Source of the DNA: Bacillus_CJ salitolerans
Lineage (GTDB): Bacteria > Bacillota > Bacilli > Bacillales > SA4
DNA length: 64,000 bases
Direction of reading: 5' to 3'
NCBI RefSeq assembly: GCF_042680805.1
Contig: NZ_JBHUEM010000054.1
Span: 62,001 to 126,000 of the forward strand
In this document: positions 8,566 to 16,797 of the stretch, piece by piece
How the letters are laid out: each line of letters begins with the position of its first letter
Numbering within the stretch: the first letter of the stretch is position 1
Made by a program: the position numbers and the translations under genes
The notes under the pieces: generated by a model
What the model saw: only the letters and a program-made list of their open reading frames with translations
The model's database searches: none
Told to the model about the DNA's origin: nothing

Positions 8566-10026
8566 TTATCCTTTTTTCGTTAATGGAAAAACCACACAGT
8601 CTTTAATAGTGTCGCTGTCAGTTAATACCATTAGCAACCGTTCAATTCCAAACCCCCAGCCAGAAATTGGAGGCATACCATATTCCATTGCTAGTAAATA
8701 GTCCTCATCCATTTCCATCGCTTCTACATCTCCATTGTTCTTAAGTAATGCTTGAGCTTCTAGCCTTTTTCTTTGTTCAAGCGGATCTACTAGCTCTGAG
8801 TAGGCATTGATTACCTCAGCCCCATTTATGACTAGCTGGAATCGGTCTGTTAGTCCTGGGTTAGCATCATTTGCCCTAGCTAGAGGAGATAGATCGATTG
8901 GATGCTGAATGAGGAACGTCGGTTTAACTAGATGTGGTCGACATTTTCTTTTATATAAAAGATCGATAAGGTTCCCTCTTCCAAGTAACTCAGCATCTGG
9001 GTAATCCAGGTCAATTCCTTTTTTCCTCGTTTCTTGAAATAAATCTTTCACATTTGGGTATAGATCAATATCAATTCCTGTGTCCTTAAGGATTAAATCC
9101 CGAAATGATACAACGTCCCATTCAAGTGAGAAATCGATTGATTGATTGTGTATCGAAATGGTTGTTGTTTGAAAGGTTTGATTTAGAAGATACAAAACCA
9201 TTTCGCGCATAAGCTTCATCGTATCCTCGTAGTTCCAATAGGCAGCATATCCTTCGACCATGGTGAACTCCTGCAGATGCTGTGGGCTAATCCCTTCATT
9301 TCTAAAGCATTTAGCTAATTCAAAAACCTTAGTAAATCCGCCTACGATTAATCTCTTTAAGTAGGTTTCTGGAGCTATTCGCAGGTTTAACTCAGTATCG
9401 AGTGAATGATGATAGGTTTTAAACGGCTTTGCTAATGCTCCTGATGAGGTATGCTGCAAGATAGGCGTTTCAACTTCAAGGAATTCCTTCTCTTCAAAAA
9501 ATCTTCTAATTGCCCGAACCATACGTGTTCTCGCTAATAAACGATTTTGGGTATCCTTTGTCATCAATAAATCCAAATAACGCTGACGATAGCGAAGCTC
9601 AATGTTAGTGATCCCGTGCCATTTTTCAGGCAGTGGGTGTAATGCCTTTCCTAGAAATACATAATGCTTTATACGAAGTGTTTTCTCGTTTGTTTTAGTG
9701 GTGTACATCGTTCCTTCCACACCGACAAAGTCCCCAATATCAATATAATCTAGAAATTGCTGAAATAATTCTTCTCCTGTCTCATCCTTTTTCAATAGAA
9801 GCTGTAATTTTCCTTGTATATCAGAGATTGTAATAAATAATAGTTTACTAAAATGACGGATACTAATAACTCGACCTGCCACTTTTACATCTGTCATTCC
9901 ATCTTCAAGATTTCCTGCTTGATATAGTTCATAATTCTTTGCAAATCTTTCTGGATATGCCTGAATTCCAAAAGCCTTTAGAGACTCTAGTTTTTCGATT
10001 CTTCTGCTAGTCTGTTCCTGGTACAT
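8566..10026 (-). CDS. lysS: lysyl-tRNA synthetase, class II (T-box-controlled copy)
   Basis: Charges tRNA-Lys. The N-terminal OB-fold anticodon domain is seen as VKVAGRVISIRHFSKLLFITISDIQGKLQ. The catalytic class II domain follows, with motif 2 (FRNEGISPQHLQEFTMVEGYAAY) and motif 3 (GWGFGIERLLMVLTDSDTIKD). 486 residues from the ATG at 10026, preferred because GGAG lies 8 bp upstream; an ATG 18 bp earlier lacks a good RBS. The sequence seems divergent from the usual Bacillus LysS of the ftsH-folate cluster, and this gene is monocistronic behind a lysine T-box. I infer a second, starvation-inducible LysRS; whether another copy exists cannot be seen here. Confidence 0.85.
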   Translation of the reverse strand: MYQEQTSRRIEKLESLKAFGIQAYPERFAKNYELYQAGNLEDGMTDVKVAGRVISIRHFSKLLFITISDIQGKLQLLLKKDETGEELFQQFLDYIDIGDFVGVEGTMYTTKTNEKTLRIKHYVFLGKALHPLPEKWHGITNIELRYRQRYLDLLMTKDTQNRLLARTRMVRAIRRFFEEKEFLEVETPILQHTSSGALAKPFKTYHHSLDTELNLRIAPETYLKRLIVGGFTKVFELAKCFRNEGISPQHLQEFTMVEGYAAYWNYEDTMKLMREMVLYLLNQTFQTTTISIHNQSIDFSLEWDVVSFRDLILKDTGIDIDLYPNVKDLFQETRKKGIDLDYPDAELLGRGNLIDLLYKRKCRPHLVKPTFLIQHPIDLSPLARANDANPGLTDRFQLVINGAEVINAYSELVDPLEQRKRLEAQALLKNNGDVEAMEMDEDYLLAMEYGMPPISGWGFGIERLLMVLTDSDTIKDCVVFPLTKKG

Positions 10027-10064
10027 TTCTTTCACTCCATTCATTTTTCCATCTTTTAGACAAC

Positions 10065-10375
10065 AAAAAAACTCCCACCCCCAAGATATTCTCTTGAGGA
10101 CGAGAGTTATGAACTTCGTGGTACCACCTCAGTTTATTGGTATGTCACCATACCAACCTCTTCAGGTACTTCAAAAAAATTGAGTATACCCTATCTCTAT
10201 ATCGGGAGATCCCGCCCGTACATCACTAGGTCAAAAAAGCCTAGATCCATACGAAAGCTCCAAGTCTTTTTTCATTTTGGTCATTATTGCTCCATTTCAC
10301 CAACCGGAGCTCTCTGGAAATAATAAATCAAAATTACTCTTCTTTTCATCGCTATCACTGACTATTCAATAATTA
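10065..10375 (-). ncRNA. T-box leader (lysine-specific) of lysS
   Basis: Read on the minus strand. Stem I has the AGTA element and GAA of a loop-E motif, with AGAGAGC and GGTTGG in its distal part. Immediately after GAA comes AAA (10270-10268), a lysine specifier codon. The T-box core TGAGGTGGTACCACG (complement of 10117-10131) diverges slightly from AGGGTGGNACCGCG. A terminator (10065-10108, AACTC.../...GAGTT plus T7) follows. Uncharged tRNA-Lys would bind and allow readthrough into lysS. Confidence 0.88.
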
Positions 10376-10381
10376 ACAGTT

Positions 10382-10410
10382 ATTCTACTGGAATTAATTG
10401 GTGTAGTCAA
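10382..10410 (-). promoter_or_regulatory. SigA promoter of the lysS T-box transcript
   Basis: -35 TTGACT (complement of 10405-10410), 17-bp spacer, -10 TAGAAT (complement of 10382-10387), just upstream of T-box stem I. Confidence 0.75.
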
Positions 10411-10429
10411 TAAAATTTTATATTTATGG

Positions 10430-10808
10430 AATAGATAATGGAACTTTCCTTTATTTTGGAGATTTCAAAATGCTTGAAAGGTTTAAGTTGTTACCACTCG
10501 TTTAATTATGTTGATGAGCCCTGCGATTGTGTTCATTCAGAGAGGATTAACGCTTCATTATGTTGAAGTTACTATACTAACCCTACCTAATGACCGAGCT
10601 TGGTACATCAATATTTGAGCTTGTCCCTTGATAGATAAGGACAAGTTGCTGTTAATCATTATGCACATGTATTCTTCTCTATAAACATATTCGGTTTTTA
10701 GGTGTAAATTTTTTCGGAGTATATTCTCTTGCTCGGTTATTAGGTGAAACTTTCAAGGGTTATCGTCAAGTAAATAAAAAACTAATTGAGATAATAAATT
10801 CCTCTTAG
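10430..10808. other. gene-poor junction between lysS and the RHS gene
   Basis: No credible gene. It holds a hairpin with arms CTTGTCC/GGACAAG (10620-10645) and a short imperfect direct repeat (TCGGTT-TTAGGTG, at 10691 and 10733, 42 bp apart). An in-frame TAG (10806-10808) closes the RHS frame on its left, so lost 5' RHS sequence would have ended here; I see no clear YD-repeat remains upstream of the stop. Confidence 0.5.
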
Positions 10809-10925
10809 GGTAATAAAGTTTCCTTTGCATATGATGGTTTAAATAGAATTCAAACAACAACTGATACAAGTACTGGACTAATAACAGAAGTTTTAGAACG
10901 AAATGAATTTGGATTAGTAACAAAA

Positions 10926-13019
10926 TTGCAATATTCTAAGCTAGGTAATCAAGGAAAATTGATACCATTATCTATTGAGTCAACAGAATACAATAACCTA
11001 GGAGAAGTTATTGCAGTTAAAGAATATACTGATGTTACTAATCAGGCTAATACAGTACGCGAGACAAAGTTATACCATGACGATAATGGCAATATTGAAA
11101 CTATAAATGATCCTGTAGGAAATGAAATTAGCTTTCAATATGACTCCCTTAACCAATTAGGATCGGTACTGCATGGTACGTTTTTAAAGTGGTCATATGA
11201 TTATGATGAAGCAGGAAACTTATCATCAGTGACGAAAGAGGGAAGCAAAGTAACAAGCTATCAAATGGATCCAGATTTAAACTTGGTGAATAAAGTGACG
11301 TATCCATCAGGTTTAACGAGTAACTTTGCATATAATCCAAGTGGAACACTAACGAATATTAAACATTCGGTATTTAACAATGCAATAATTTTTGATACGT
11401 ATGATTCAGGTCTACCTAAAACTGTGACAGGTATTAATAAGGAAAAATCAATAGTGTATTACGATGAGGCACTAAATATTTCTAAAATGATCACGTTTGA
11501 CGGAAATCAGGAATATCATACGTATCTTCATTACAATGACTTAAATCAACTCGAACGCCGTTTTGTCCAAAAAAAGAATGGAGAAATTATTGCAGATGAA
11601 TCCTTTGTGTATGATAAGCATGGGAATCGTATTAAGAATACCTTTCAGGATGGCTCAGTAATAGACTATGTTTATGATCTTGCAGATCGTATAGAGAAAG
11701 TGACTTACAATTATATTAATGAACCTACAAGTATTCAAGAGTTTAAATATGATGAGATGGGTAATATAACATCTATACTATCTAATGGAGTTACCAAAAC
11801 ATTTAAATATAATAGTGTAAACGAGTTAATCAATGATTCAGGGGTATCTGTACATGATAATAATGGGAATCTTGAATCTAATGGTAGTTTAAGCTTTAAA
11901 TATAACGTTGAAAATAATTTAATGAGTATCGAAAACTCAACTGGAGCAACACTAGGGACCTACGACTACAATCATGAAGGTCTTCGTACAACAAAGACAG
12001 TAGATGGGAAAACAGAGAACTATTACTATGTTGGTGGATATCTAGCGTTTATTACAGATACAACCAATAAATTAATATACAGTTTCACTAGAGATGCATT
12101 TGGAAGTCTCCTAACTATGACAGACCATACTGGGATAGCACCAGTAAATTATTTCTACCAAAAAAATTATCGTGGAGATATTTTAGGAATTAGGGATACA
12201 AGTGGAAAAGAAGTTGTCTCTTATCGTTATGATGCTTATGGTAATATTGTTAAATCTACGGGATCAAAAACTCTTGGCAATGGAAAATTGTTAAAGGATG
12301 AAAACCCGTTTAGATATGCAAGTTATTTTTACGATAAAGAAAGTGGATTGTATTATTTAAATGCAAGATATTTTGACCCTAGTTTAGGACGTTTTATTAC
12401 GAGGGATGTTATTCCTGCGGTAAATCTTTATGCTTATAGTGGAAATAATCCAGTGAACTTTGTTGATCCATCAGGATATGCACAAGAGGACCCCGGAAGT
12501 GGTGTCTATGGAGGATCGATATCAGAACTTGGTAATGATATCAATAATAAAAATGCTGAATTTTATGATACTGGCGGTGTTATATGGTCAGATTCATTAT
12601 TTGAAGGAACCCCTGTTGAACTTTTAGAATACGCAGTAAATCCTGTGAAGAAGGTTGGGACAAAGGTTGTTAGTGCAATTGTTATTAAGGGTACAGGTAA
12701 CTCTGCAGCTGATGATATAATATCCAATATCCCTTCTAACGCTAAAAAAAGAAATTTAACACCAACTGATAATATTAAAGAAGGTGTTGAGTACAAATGG
12801 AATGATGGAGCAACATGGAGGGTCAGAATGCACAGTGAAGATTTGTCTGCTCCAATTGGTTCAAATGCAAATATGGGATGGACTATGAGAGTTCAAAGAG
12901 GTAAATGGTTTATGGATAGTCAAGGAAATTGGCATAAAAACAATTTGTTAAATAAAAACAGTCCATTCTTTAACGAAACAATCGCAAACCAAACCCATAT
13001 TTCTATAAAAAGACATTAG
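10926..13019 (+). CDS. 5'-truncated RHS/YD-repeat polymorphic toxin
   Basis: 697 residues from a TTG with no RBS; YD-repeat homology continues in frame back to 10809, where TAG stops it, so the N-terminal secretion part and many repeats are missing. Residues 1-460 are YD repeats (YDSLNQL, YDEAGNL, YDKHGNRI, YDEMGNI). The RHS core follows (FRYASYFYDKESGLYYLNARYFDP, GRFITRD; about 462-515, ending NPVNFVDPSGYA). Residues 516-697 are a variable C-terminal toxin. Its last 80 residues (YKWNDGATWRVRMHSED, SNANMGWTMRVQRGKWFMD, THIS) resemble polymorphic toxin type 30, a putative RNase. Intact RHS toxins are far longer; this is probably a displaced cassette that may not be secreted. Confidence 0.75.
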   Translation: MQYSKLGNQGKLIPLSIESTEYNNLGEVIAVKEYTDVTNQANTVRETKLYHDDNGNIETINDPVGNEISFQYDSLNQLGSVLHGTFLKWSYDYDEAGNLSSVTKEGSKVTSYQMDPDLNLVNKVTYPSGLTSNFAYNPSGTLTNIKHSVFNNAIIFDTYDSGLPKTVTGINKEKSIVYYDEALNISKMITFDGNQEYHTYLHYNDLNQLERRFVQKKNGEIIADESFVYDKHGNRIKNTFQDGSVIDYVYDLADRIEKVTYNYINEPTSIQEFKYDEMGNITSILSNGVTKTFKYNSVNELINDSGVSVHDNNGNLESNGSLSFKYNVENNLMSIENSTGATLGTYDYNHEGLRTTKTVDGKTENYYYVGGYLAFITDTTNKLIYSFTRDAFGSLLTMTDHTGIAPVNYFYQKNYRGDILGIRDTSGKEVVSYRYDAYGNIVKSTGSKTLGNGKLLKDENPFRYASYFYDKESGLYYLNARYFDPSLGRFITRDVIPAVNLYAYSGNNPVNFVDPSGYAQEDPGSGVYGGSISELGNDINNKNAEFYDTGGVIWSDSLFEGTPVELLEYAVNPVKKVGTKVVSAIVIKGTGNSAADDIISNIPSNAKKRNLTPTDNIKEGVEYKWNDGATWRVRMHSEDLSAPIGSNANMGWTMRVQRGKWFMDSQGNWHKNNLLNKNSPFFNETIANQTHISIKRH

Positions 13020-13028
13020 GAGGGTTGT

Positions 13029-13466
13029 ATGACATATAATATTTATAATAAACTGACGACTTTGTTTAGGAACAATAACCATGATAAGCAGAGAGTATTA
13101 TATGAACTGTGTGACATATTGGAGAGTTACGAATACAAGGATTACAATATTGATAATTTAAATGAAATTTTAAATTTCCTTGTATCAAAAATACACACTG
13201 AGAATGATAGTAAGCTGAAAGACCAAATATCAGAAGCTATAACTTTAGTGTTTATGTACCAACAAGTTAAAGAGTTTAACTTTGATAGTATTATTCTAGT
13301 CTTAGATAATTTAAGTGATTTTGCATTATCAAATTTGCTTGAAGTGTTGGGGCAATCAAATAACTCAAGTTATCTAAACTTGCTAGAGCAATATAAAAAT
13401 CATAGTAATAATCTTGTCAGAGAAGCAGCGTATAACGCTATCAGTAATTTGTGTAGTAGTCGATAA
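13029..13466 (+). CDS. probable immunity protein for the RHS toxin
   Basis: A 145-residue acidic, all-helical protein starting 9 bp after the toxin stop, with RBS AGGAGG 6 bp before its ATG. Helix pairs such as SIILVLDNLSDFALSNLLEVLGQ and YLNLLEQYKNHSNNLVREAAYNAISNLCSS look HEAT-like. Position directly 3' of a polymorphic toxin, small size and low pI are the usual features of immunity proteins, which bind and block the cognate toxin. I do not recognise a named Imm family with confidence. A terminator follows, so toxin and immunity form one unit. Confidence 0.6.
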   Translation: MTYNIYNKLTTLFRNNNHDKQRVLYELCDILESYEYKDYNIDNLNEILNFLVSKIHTENDSKLKDQISEAITLVFMYQQVKEFNFDSIILVLDNLSDFALSNLLEVLGQSNNSSYLNLLEQYKNHSNNLVREAAYNAISNLCSSR

Positions 13467-13480
13467 AATAACACTAATAA

Positions 13481-13519
13481 AACCTTGAAAGGAATAATAC
13501 CTTTCAAGGTTTCTTTTTT
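13481..13519 (+). terminator. terminator of toxin-immunity unit
   Basis: Perfect stem AACCTTGAAAGG/CCTTTCAAGGTT followed by TTCTTTTTT. Confidence 0.85.
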
Positions 13520-13794
13520 GGTGGTGGGGCTACCCAGTGACGAATAATTAATTTTTTATGCAGAGAATAATAGTAATCTTTGTAATTCCTATATGATGTT
13601 TTTACAATTATTATGGTACGCACAATCACTTTAAAATGGATAACCTATTCATTGATTTATCATTTTAGTAAATGACCGTATTATCATCAGTTACCACCAT
13701 TTCAATTCTTCAAAACCTTACCTTCGTTTTCTCCCTGCCTTTTAAATTTTTTCGCAACTTTTACGTACATAGAACGATTATTATAGCAAGAGGA

Positions 13795-13995
13795 CTACTC
13801 CACCTCGATTAACTCCTGAATGTCGATGTCTAACACTTTGCAAACTGTTTCTAATGTTGATAAATAAACTCTGTCCACATTGTCTGAACAAAGATGGCTG
13901 ATTGTATTTGGTCGTAACCCTGTCATACGTGCCAATTCACGTTGTGAAAGGTCACGTTCTTTAAGGATTTCTTTAAGTTTGATTGATATAGGCAT
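13795..13995 (-). CDS. small XRE-family HTH repressor
   Basis: 66 residues consisting almost wholly of a Cro/C1-type helix-turn-helix (LKEILKERDLSQRELARMTGLRPNTISHLC, then LSTLETVCKVLDIDIQELIEVE). The start is preceded by AGAAAGGGA, a moderate RBS. It is divergent from a serine recombinase, with repeated TTGTATCG-TAAAG sites between the two genes. By analogy with phage and mobile-element switches it probably represses both promoters. No separate effector or oligomerisation domain is present. Confidence 0.85.
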   Translation of the reverse strand: MPISIKLKEILKERDLSQRELARMTGLRPNTISHLCSDNVDRVYLSTLETVCKVLDIDIQELIEVE

Positions 13996-14022
13996 GATAT
14001 TTCCCTTTCTCTGTTTATATTA

Positions 14023-14078
14023 CTTTTACGATACACAATAAATTTGTATCGGTAAAGGGGTTGATTGTATCGCTAAAG
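14023..14078. promoter_or_regulatory. repeated operator in the XRE-recombinase divergent region
   Basis: TTGTATCGGTAAAG (14044-14057) recurs as TTGTATCGCTAAAG (14065-14078) with starts exactly 21 bp apart, two helical turns. A third, inverted half, CTTTTACGATACACAA (14023-14038), forms an imperfect palindrome with the first. The rightmost copy lies between the -35 and -10 of the recombinase promoter. Likely binding sites for the XRE protein. Confidence 0.65.
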
Positions 14079-14089
14079 CCGCATACAAT
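14061..14089 (+). promoter_or_regulatory. SigA-type promoter of the recombinase
   Basis: -35 TTGATT (14061-14066), 17-bp spacer, -10 TACAAT (14084-14089), overlapping the right operator copy. Confidence 0.6.
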
Positions 14090-14159
14090 GAATTTATACA
14101 AAATATAGCGGCTAAGCGTTACGTTAATTGAGATTAGTGTAACGGAGGGGGAAAATATC

Positions 14160-14936
14160 ATGAAAGTTATCGGATATATTCGAGTATCCACACAAGGACA
14201 AGCAAGGGATGGATACAGCCTTGCATACCAAGAAGATGAAATTAAAGCATACTGTCAGGCACAAGGATACACGCTTTTACGCTTATTTAAGGACGAGGGT
14301 ATAAGTGGGGCTAAAGTAGATGAAGAAGCATTAGAAGTGGACAGAATAGGCTTTCAGGAGATGTTGGAGTATCTCTCCCACCATGAGGTGGATTATGTTG
14401 TCACACTGAATACAAGCCGTTTATGGCGGTCAGATATTGTAAAAGTGTTAGTCCATCGAGAATTGAAAAAGTATGGCGTGGACATTCGGAGTATTGAGCA
14501 ACCACAATACAGTATCCACAAGAAAGACCCTAGTGACTTTTTAATCAATGGCTTAATGGAGTTATTAGACCAATATCAACGATTAGAAATCTCTTTGAAG
14601 CTAGGGAGAGGGCGAAACAAGAAAGCCCAACAGGGAGGATATGCAGGTGGAAATGTCGCATTAGGCTACAAAGTGGAGAAAGGTAAGAAAAGCCTTGTCA
14701 TAGATGATAGACAAGCTAAAACCGTTCAAAGAGTGTTTGACTTAAAGGAACAGTATCCTTTTTGGACATTAACACAACTTGCAGAACGATTGAATGAAGA
14801 AGGACATCGAACGAAACAAGATAAGAGGTTTAGTAAAGTCCAAGTTAAAAGGATTTTAGATAGAAAAGCGTTTTATAGTGGGTTATACCACTATGGAGAC
14901 ATAACAGCGAATGGCAAACATCAAGCCATTTTATAA
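14160..14936 (+). CDS. short serine recombinase (resolvase plus Recombinase domain)
   Basis: 258 residues. The N-terminal resolvase domain (MKVIGYIRVSTQGQ, nucleophile Ser10; DEGISGAKV; LNTSRLWRSD) is followed by a Recombinase (DNA-binding) domain, about 150-258 (GYAGGNVALGYKVEKG; LTQLAERLNEEGH; VKRILDRKAFYSGLYHYGDITANGKHQAIL). Large serine recombinases normally continue past the HQAI-like motif into a zinc ribbon and coiled coil; this protein stops exactly there, so it is either a compact form or a truncation. A strong RBS (GGAGGGGG) precedes the ATG. Divergent from the XRE gene and followed by a structured inverted-repeat sequence. No obvious cargo or attachment sites were identified. Confidence 0.85.
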   Translation: MKVIGYIRVSTQGQARDGYSLAYQEDEIKAYCQAQGYTLLRLFKDEGISGAKVDEEALEVDRIGFQEMLEYLSHHEVDYVVTLNTSRLWRSDIVKVLVHRELKKYGVDIRSIEQPQYSIHKKDPSDFLINGLMELLDQYQRLEISLKLGRGRNKKAQQGGYAGGNVALGYKVEKGKKSLVIDDRQAKTVQRVFDLKEQYPFWTLTQLAERLNEEGHRTKQDKRFSKVQVKRILDRKAFYSGLYHYGDITANGKHQAIL

Positions 14937-14942
14937 CGGTTA

Positions 14943-15027
14943 ACAGATAGAGAATGGATAGGCTTTCGTACCCTTGCGAGTCTCTAAGAGACTAACGCTC
15001 GACCTAAGGTTGCCGACATTCTCTGTC
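14943..15027. repeat. structured inverted-repeat element after recombinase
   Basis: Outer arms AGAGAATG (about 14949-14956) and CATTCTCTGTC (15017-15027) enclose an inner hairpin GCGAGTCTC (14976-14984) / GAGACTAACGC (14988-14998). No T-run follows, so it is not an ordinary terminator. It lies between the recombinase stop and the AHSA1 leader; it could be a recombination site or a structured RNA. Confidence 0.5.
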
Positions 15028-15061
15028 TTGCTTTAATAATTTTACAGAAGGGGCGATTTTT

Positions 15062-15549
15062 TTGACAACTACCACAAATGATAAAAATATTATTAAAGAG
15101 GTAACAATTAATGCACCTTTAAACTTAGTATGGTTTGCTTGGACAATCTCTGAAAGAGTTTCTGAATGGTTTGCTTCTGAAGCAATAATAGAAGATAGGG
15201 AAGGTGGTGCATACGAACTTTATTTTATACCTGGAAATAGAACGGGTATGAATACTCAGGGTTGTAAGATCACTAAACTCATTTATGAAAAAGAGCTACA
15301 TTTTACTTGGAAAGGCCCAGACCAATTCGAGGGATTAATGAACTGTGAGGATGAACTAACAACAGTAAACGTAAATTTCGCATCAATCGATGAGAATACT
15401 ACTAAGGTAATGGTTGATCATGTAGGATATAAAGATAATAGGACTGGATAGATGCAATTAACTGGCACCAAATGGCATGGTCAGGAGTTCTAGATAGTTT
15501 GAAATCTGCTCTCGAAAAAGGCGAAGGCAATTTATGTTGCCAACCATAA
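15062..15549 (+). pseudogene. AHSA1/SRPBCC-domain protein, frameshifted near the C terminus
   Basis: The first 129 codons, from a TTG with AAGGGG 8 bp upstream, encode the N-terminal part of an activator-of-Hsp90-ATPase-like SRPBCC domain (IIKEVTINAPLNLVWFAWTISERVSEWFAS; YELYFIPGN; CKITKLIYEKELHFTW; VMVDHVGYKD) and end at TAG 15449-15451. The other frame, from about 15442 to the TAA at 15547-15549, continues the same fold (DWIDAINWHQMAWSGVLDSLKSALEKGEG, the usual C-terminal helix). A one-base frameshift near 15440 therefore splits the gene. Function unknown; SRPBCC domains bind hydrophobic ligands. A sequencing error would also explain it. Confidence 0.7.
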
Positions 15550-15566
15550 AAAATAATATTTACATG

Positions 15567-15601
15567 AACCATCTAAATTTTAGTGATTAAGATGGTTTTT
15601 A
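15567..15601 (+). terminator. terminator of AHSA1 gene
   Basis: Stem AACCATCT/AGATGGTT followed by TTTT. It lies beyond the shifted-frame stop, as expected if the gene originally ended at 15549. Confidence 0.7.
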
Positions 15602-15674
15602 TATCCTGAAAAATGGTCTTATTATAACTTGTGATATAGTTATCGTTGTTCAATAATACTTCCTCATTATCAAC

Positions 15675-15705
15675 GAAAAAAGCCATTCTTCACTTGAAAA
15701 ATGGC
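15675..15705 (-). terminator. terminator of small membrane-anchored protein gene
   Basis: Minus-strand stem GCCATT/AATGGC with T6 after it, just 3' of the gene ending at 15729. Confidence 0.65.
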
Positions 15706-15728
15706 ACCAATTTAATTGAATAAAGTTT

Positions 15729-16058
15729 TTAACCTTCTCCGTAGTATTCAGCAAAATGTAAAAATCCAAATTTCCTTACAAGATAGTTTCTTAACTCACC
15801 TTGAGTAGCTTTTTCAATTGGTGGTTTTGTTAGAGTATATGCTTTGGCGTTTAATTCAGCAAATTTATCATTATCCACTTCATTATGATATTCATCATCA
15901 ATAATCGGTGATGTTACAGCAGCATTTGGATACCCCATAAAAAACACTTTTGTTCTAATTGCGGTACTTGGTGTTGAATGTAATAGTAAAAAAATTATAG
16001 CGATAACTATAAAAAAAATGACCTCTTTCTTTACATTTAACTTTTTAATGAAGTTCAT
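15729..16058 (-). CDS. small membrane-anchored protein of unknown function
   Basis: 109 residues: a basic N terminus, one hydrophobic helix (EVIFFIVIAIIFLLLHS, about 12-28) and a soluble, probably extracellular remainder with no Cys. GGAGGTG lies about 12 bp before the ATG, rather distant. I do not recognise the family. It has its own terminator and sits within the accessory region beside the AHSA1 remnant. Confidence 0.5.
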   Translation of the reverse strand: MNFIKKLNVKKEVIFFIVIAIIFLLLHSTPSTAIRTKVFFMGYPNAAVTSPIIDDEYHNEVDNDKFAELNAKAYTLTKPPIEKATQGELRNYLVRKFGFLHFAEYYGEG

Positions 16059-16198
16059 TAATTAAAAAAACACCTCCCAATAAGTTGTTTGATTATTCTG
16101 TTCTAAACTTCAATAGAAATAGCCAATCTCCTTCTTGAAGATTAGCCCACGTTCGTAATATAAACTGTTGTGCAAAAGCATCCGTTTATTGAATAAGT

Positions 16199-16765
16199 TT
16201 ATATATGATGGACCTTAATTTTATGCCAAACTGATTTCCAGTTTTTCTTTAATATTCGCTCCTCATAAATCGCAGCAAGTTTTTGTTTTTCTTTAAAATA
16301 TGGTGTCGGCTTCAACTCTAAATTTATTACATCTTCTATACCACAAGGTGCAGTAATTATTAGATTTTTATCTTTGTCTATCTTTACACCAAGAGCCGTT
16401 GCTGTCTCTGGAAACTTGGAAATAGCATCTTCAGAAGAAGTATATGGTGGAAGGTCATTTATTACGTGCATTCTTGCTTCATTCTTAACAGACCAAGGTA
16501 TATCAGGAAGCATTGCCCTTAATTCAGCTTCAAAATTTTTTTCTGTCTTCTCATTGATGTTTTCATCGTCAAAATATATAACATCAACATCTGGAGTATT
16601 TGTTCCTTCTTCAAACCCGTGCAATGTGTCCCATATTTTTGAACGGACAAATCCAGCACAAATCCACCAATCTGGCAAATCCAATCTACTCGCAGTATTA
16701 ATTATTTCCATCATCCTAGCATCATTTTGGATTAACATTATTACATCTTCTTTGTGCCTTAACAT
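16199..16765 (-). CDS. nucleotidyltransferase-like protein (DUF925 type)
   Basis: 188 residues from the ATG at 16765, which has GGGGGGAG seven bases upstream; the frame is open further but that part belongs to a different remnant. The fold resembles Pol-beta-like nucleotidyltransferases of the DUF925 group: WWICAGFVRSKIWDTLHG with G-F-V-R-S-K-IWD, and the acidic pair in TPDVDVIYFDD that would bind metal. Basic C terminus (KKNWKSVWHKIKVHHI). Such proteins are common in Bacillus, but their substrates are not known. Confidence 0.7.
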   Translation of the reverse strand: MLRHKEDVIMLIQNDARMMEIINTASRLDLPDWWICAGFVRSKIWDTLHGFEEGTNTPDVDVIYFDDENINEKTEKNFEAELRAMLPDIPWSVKNEARMHVINDLPPYTSSEDAISKFPETATALGVKIDKDKNLIITAPCGIEDVINLELKPTPYFKEKQKLAAIYEERILKKNWKSVWHKIKVHHI

Positions 16766-16797
16766 GAAATCTCCCCCCAATCGCGAACGTATATTCC

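Noticed and set aside
8393..8701. Open frame of 102 codons overlapping the lysS end
   Set aside because: No RBS, no recognisable features, and it overlaps the conserved C terminus of LysRS on the opposite strand.
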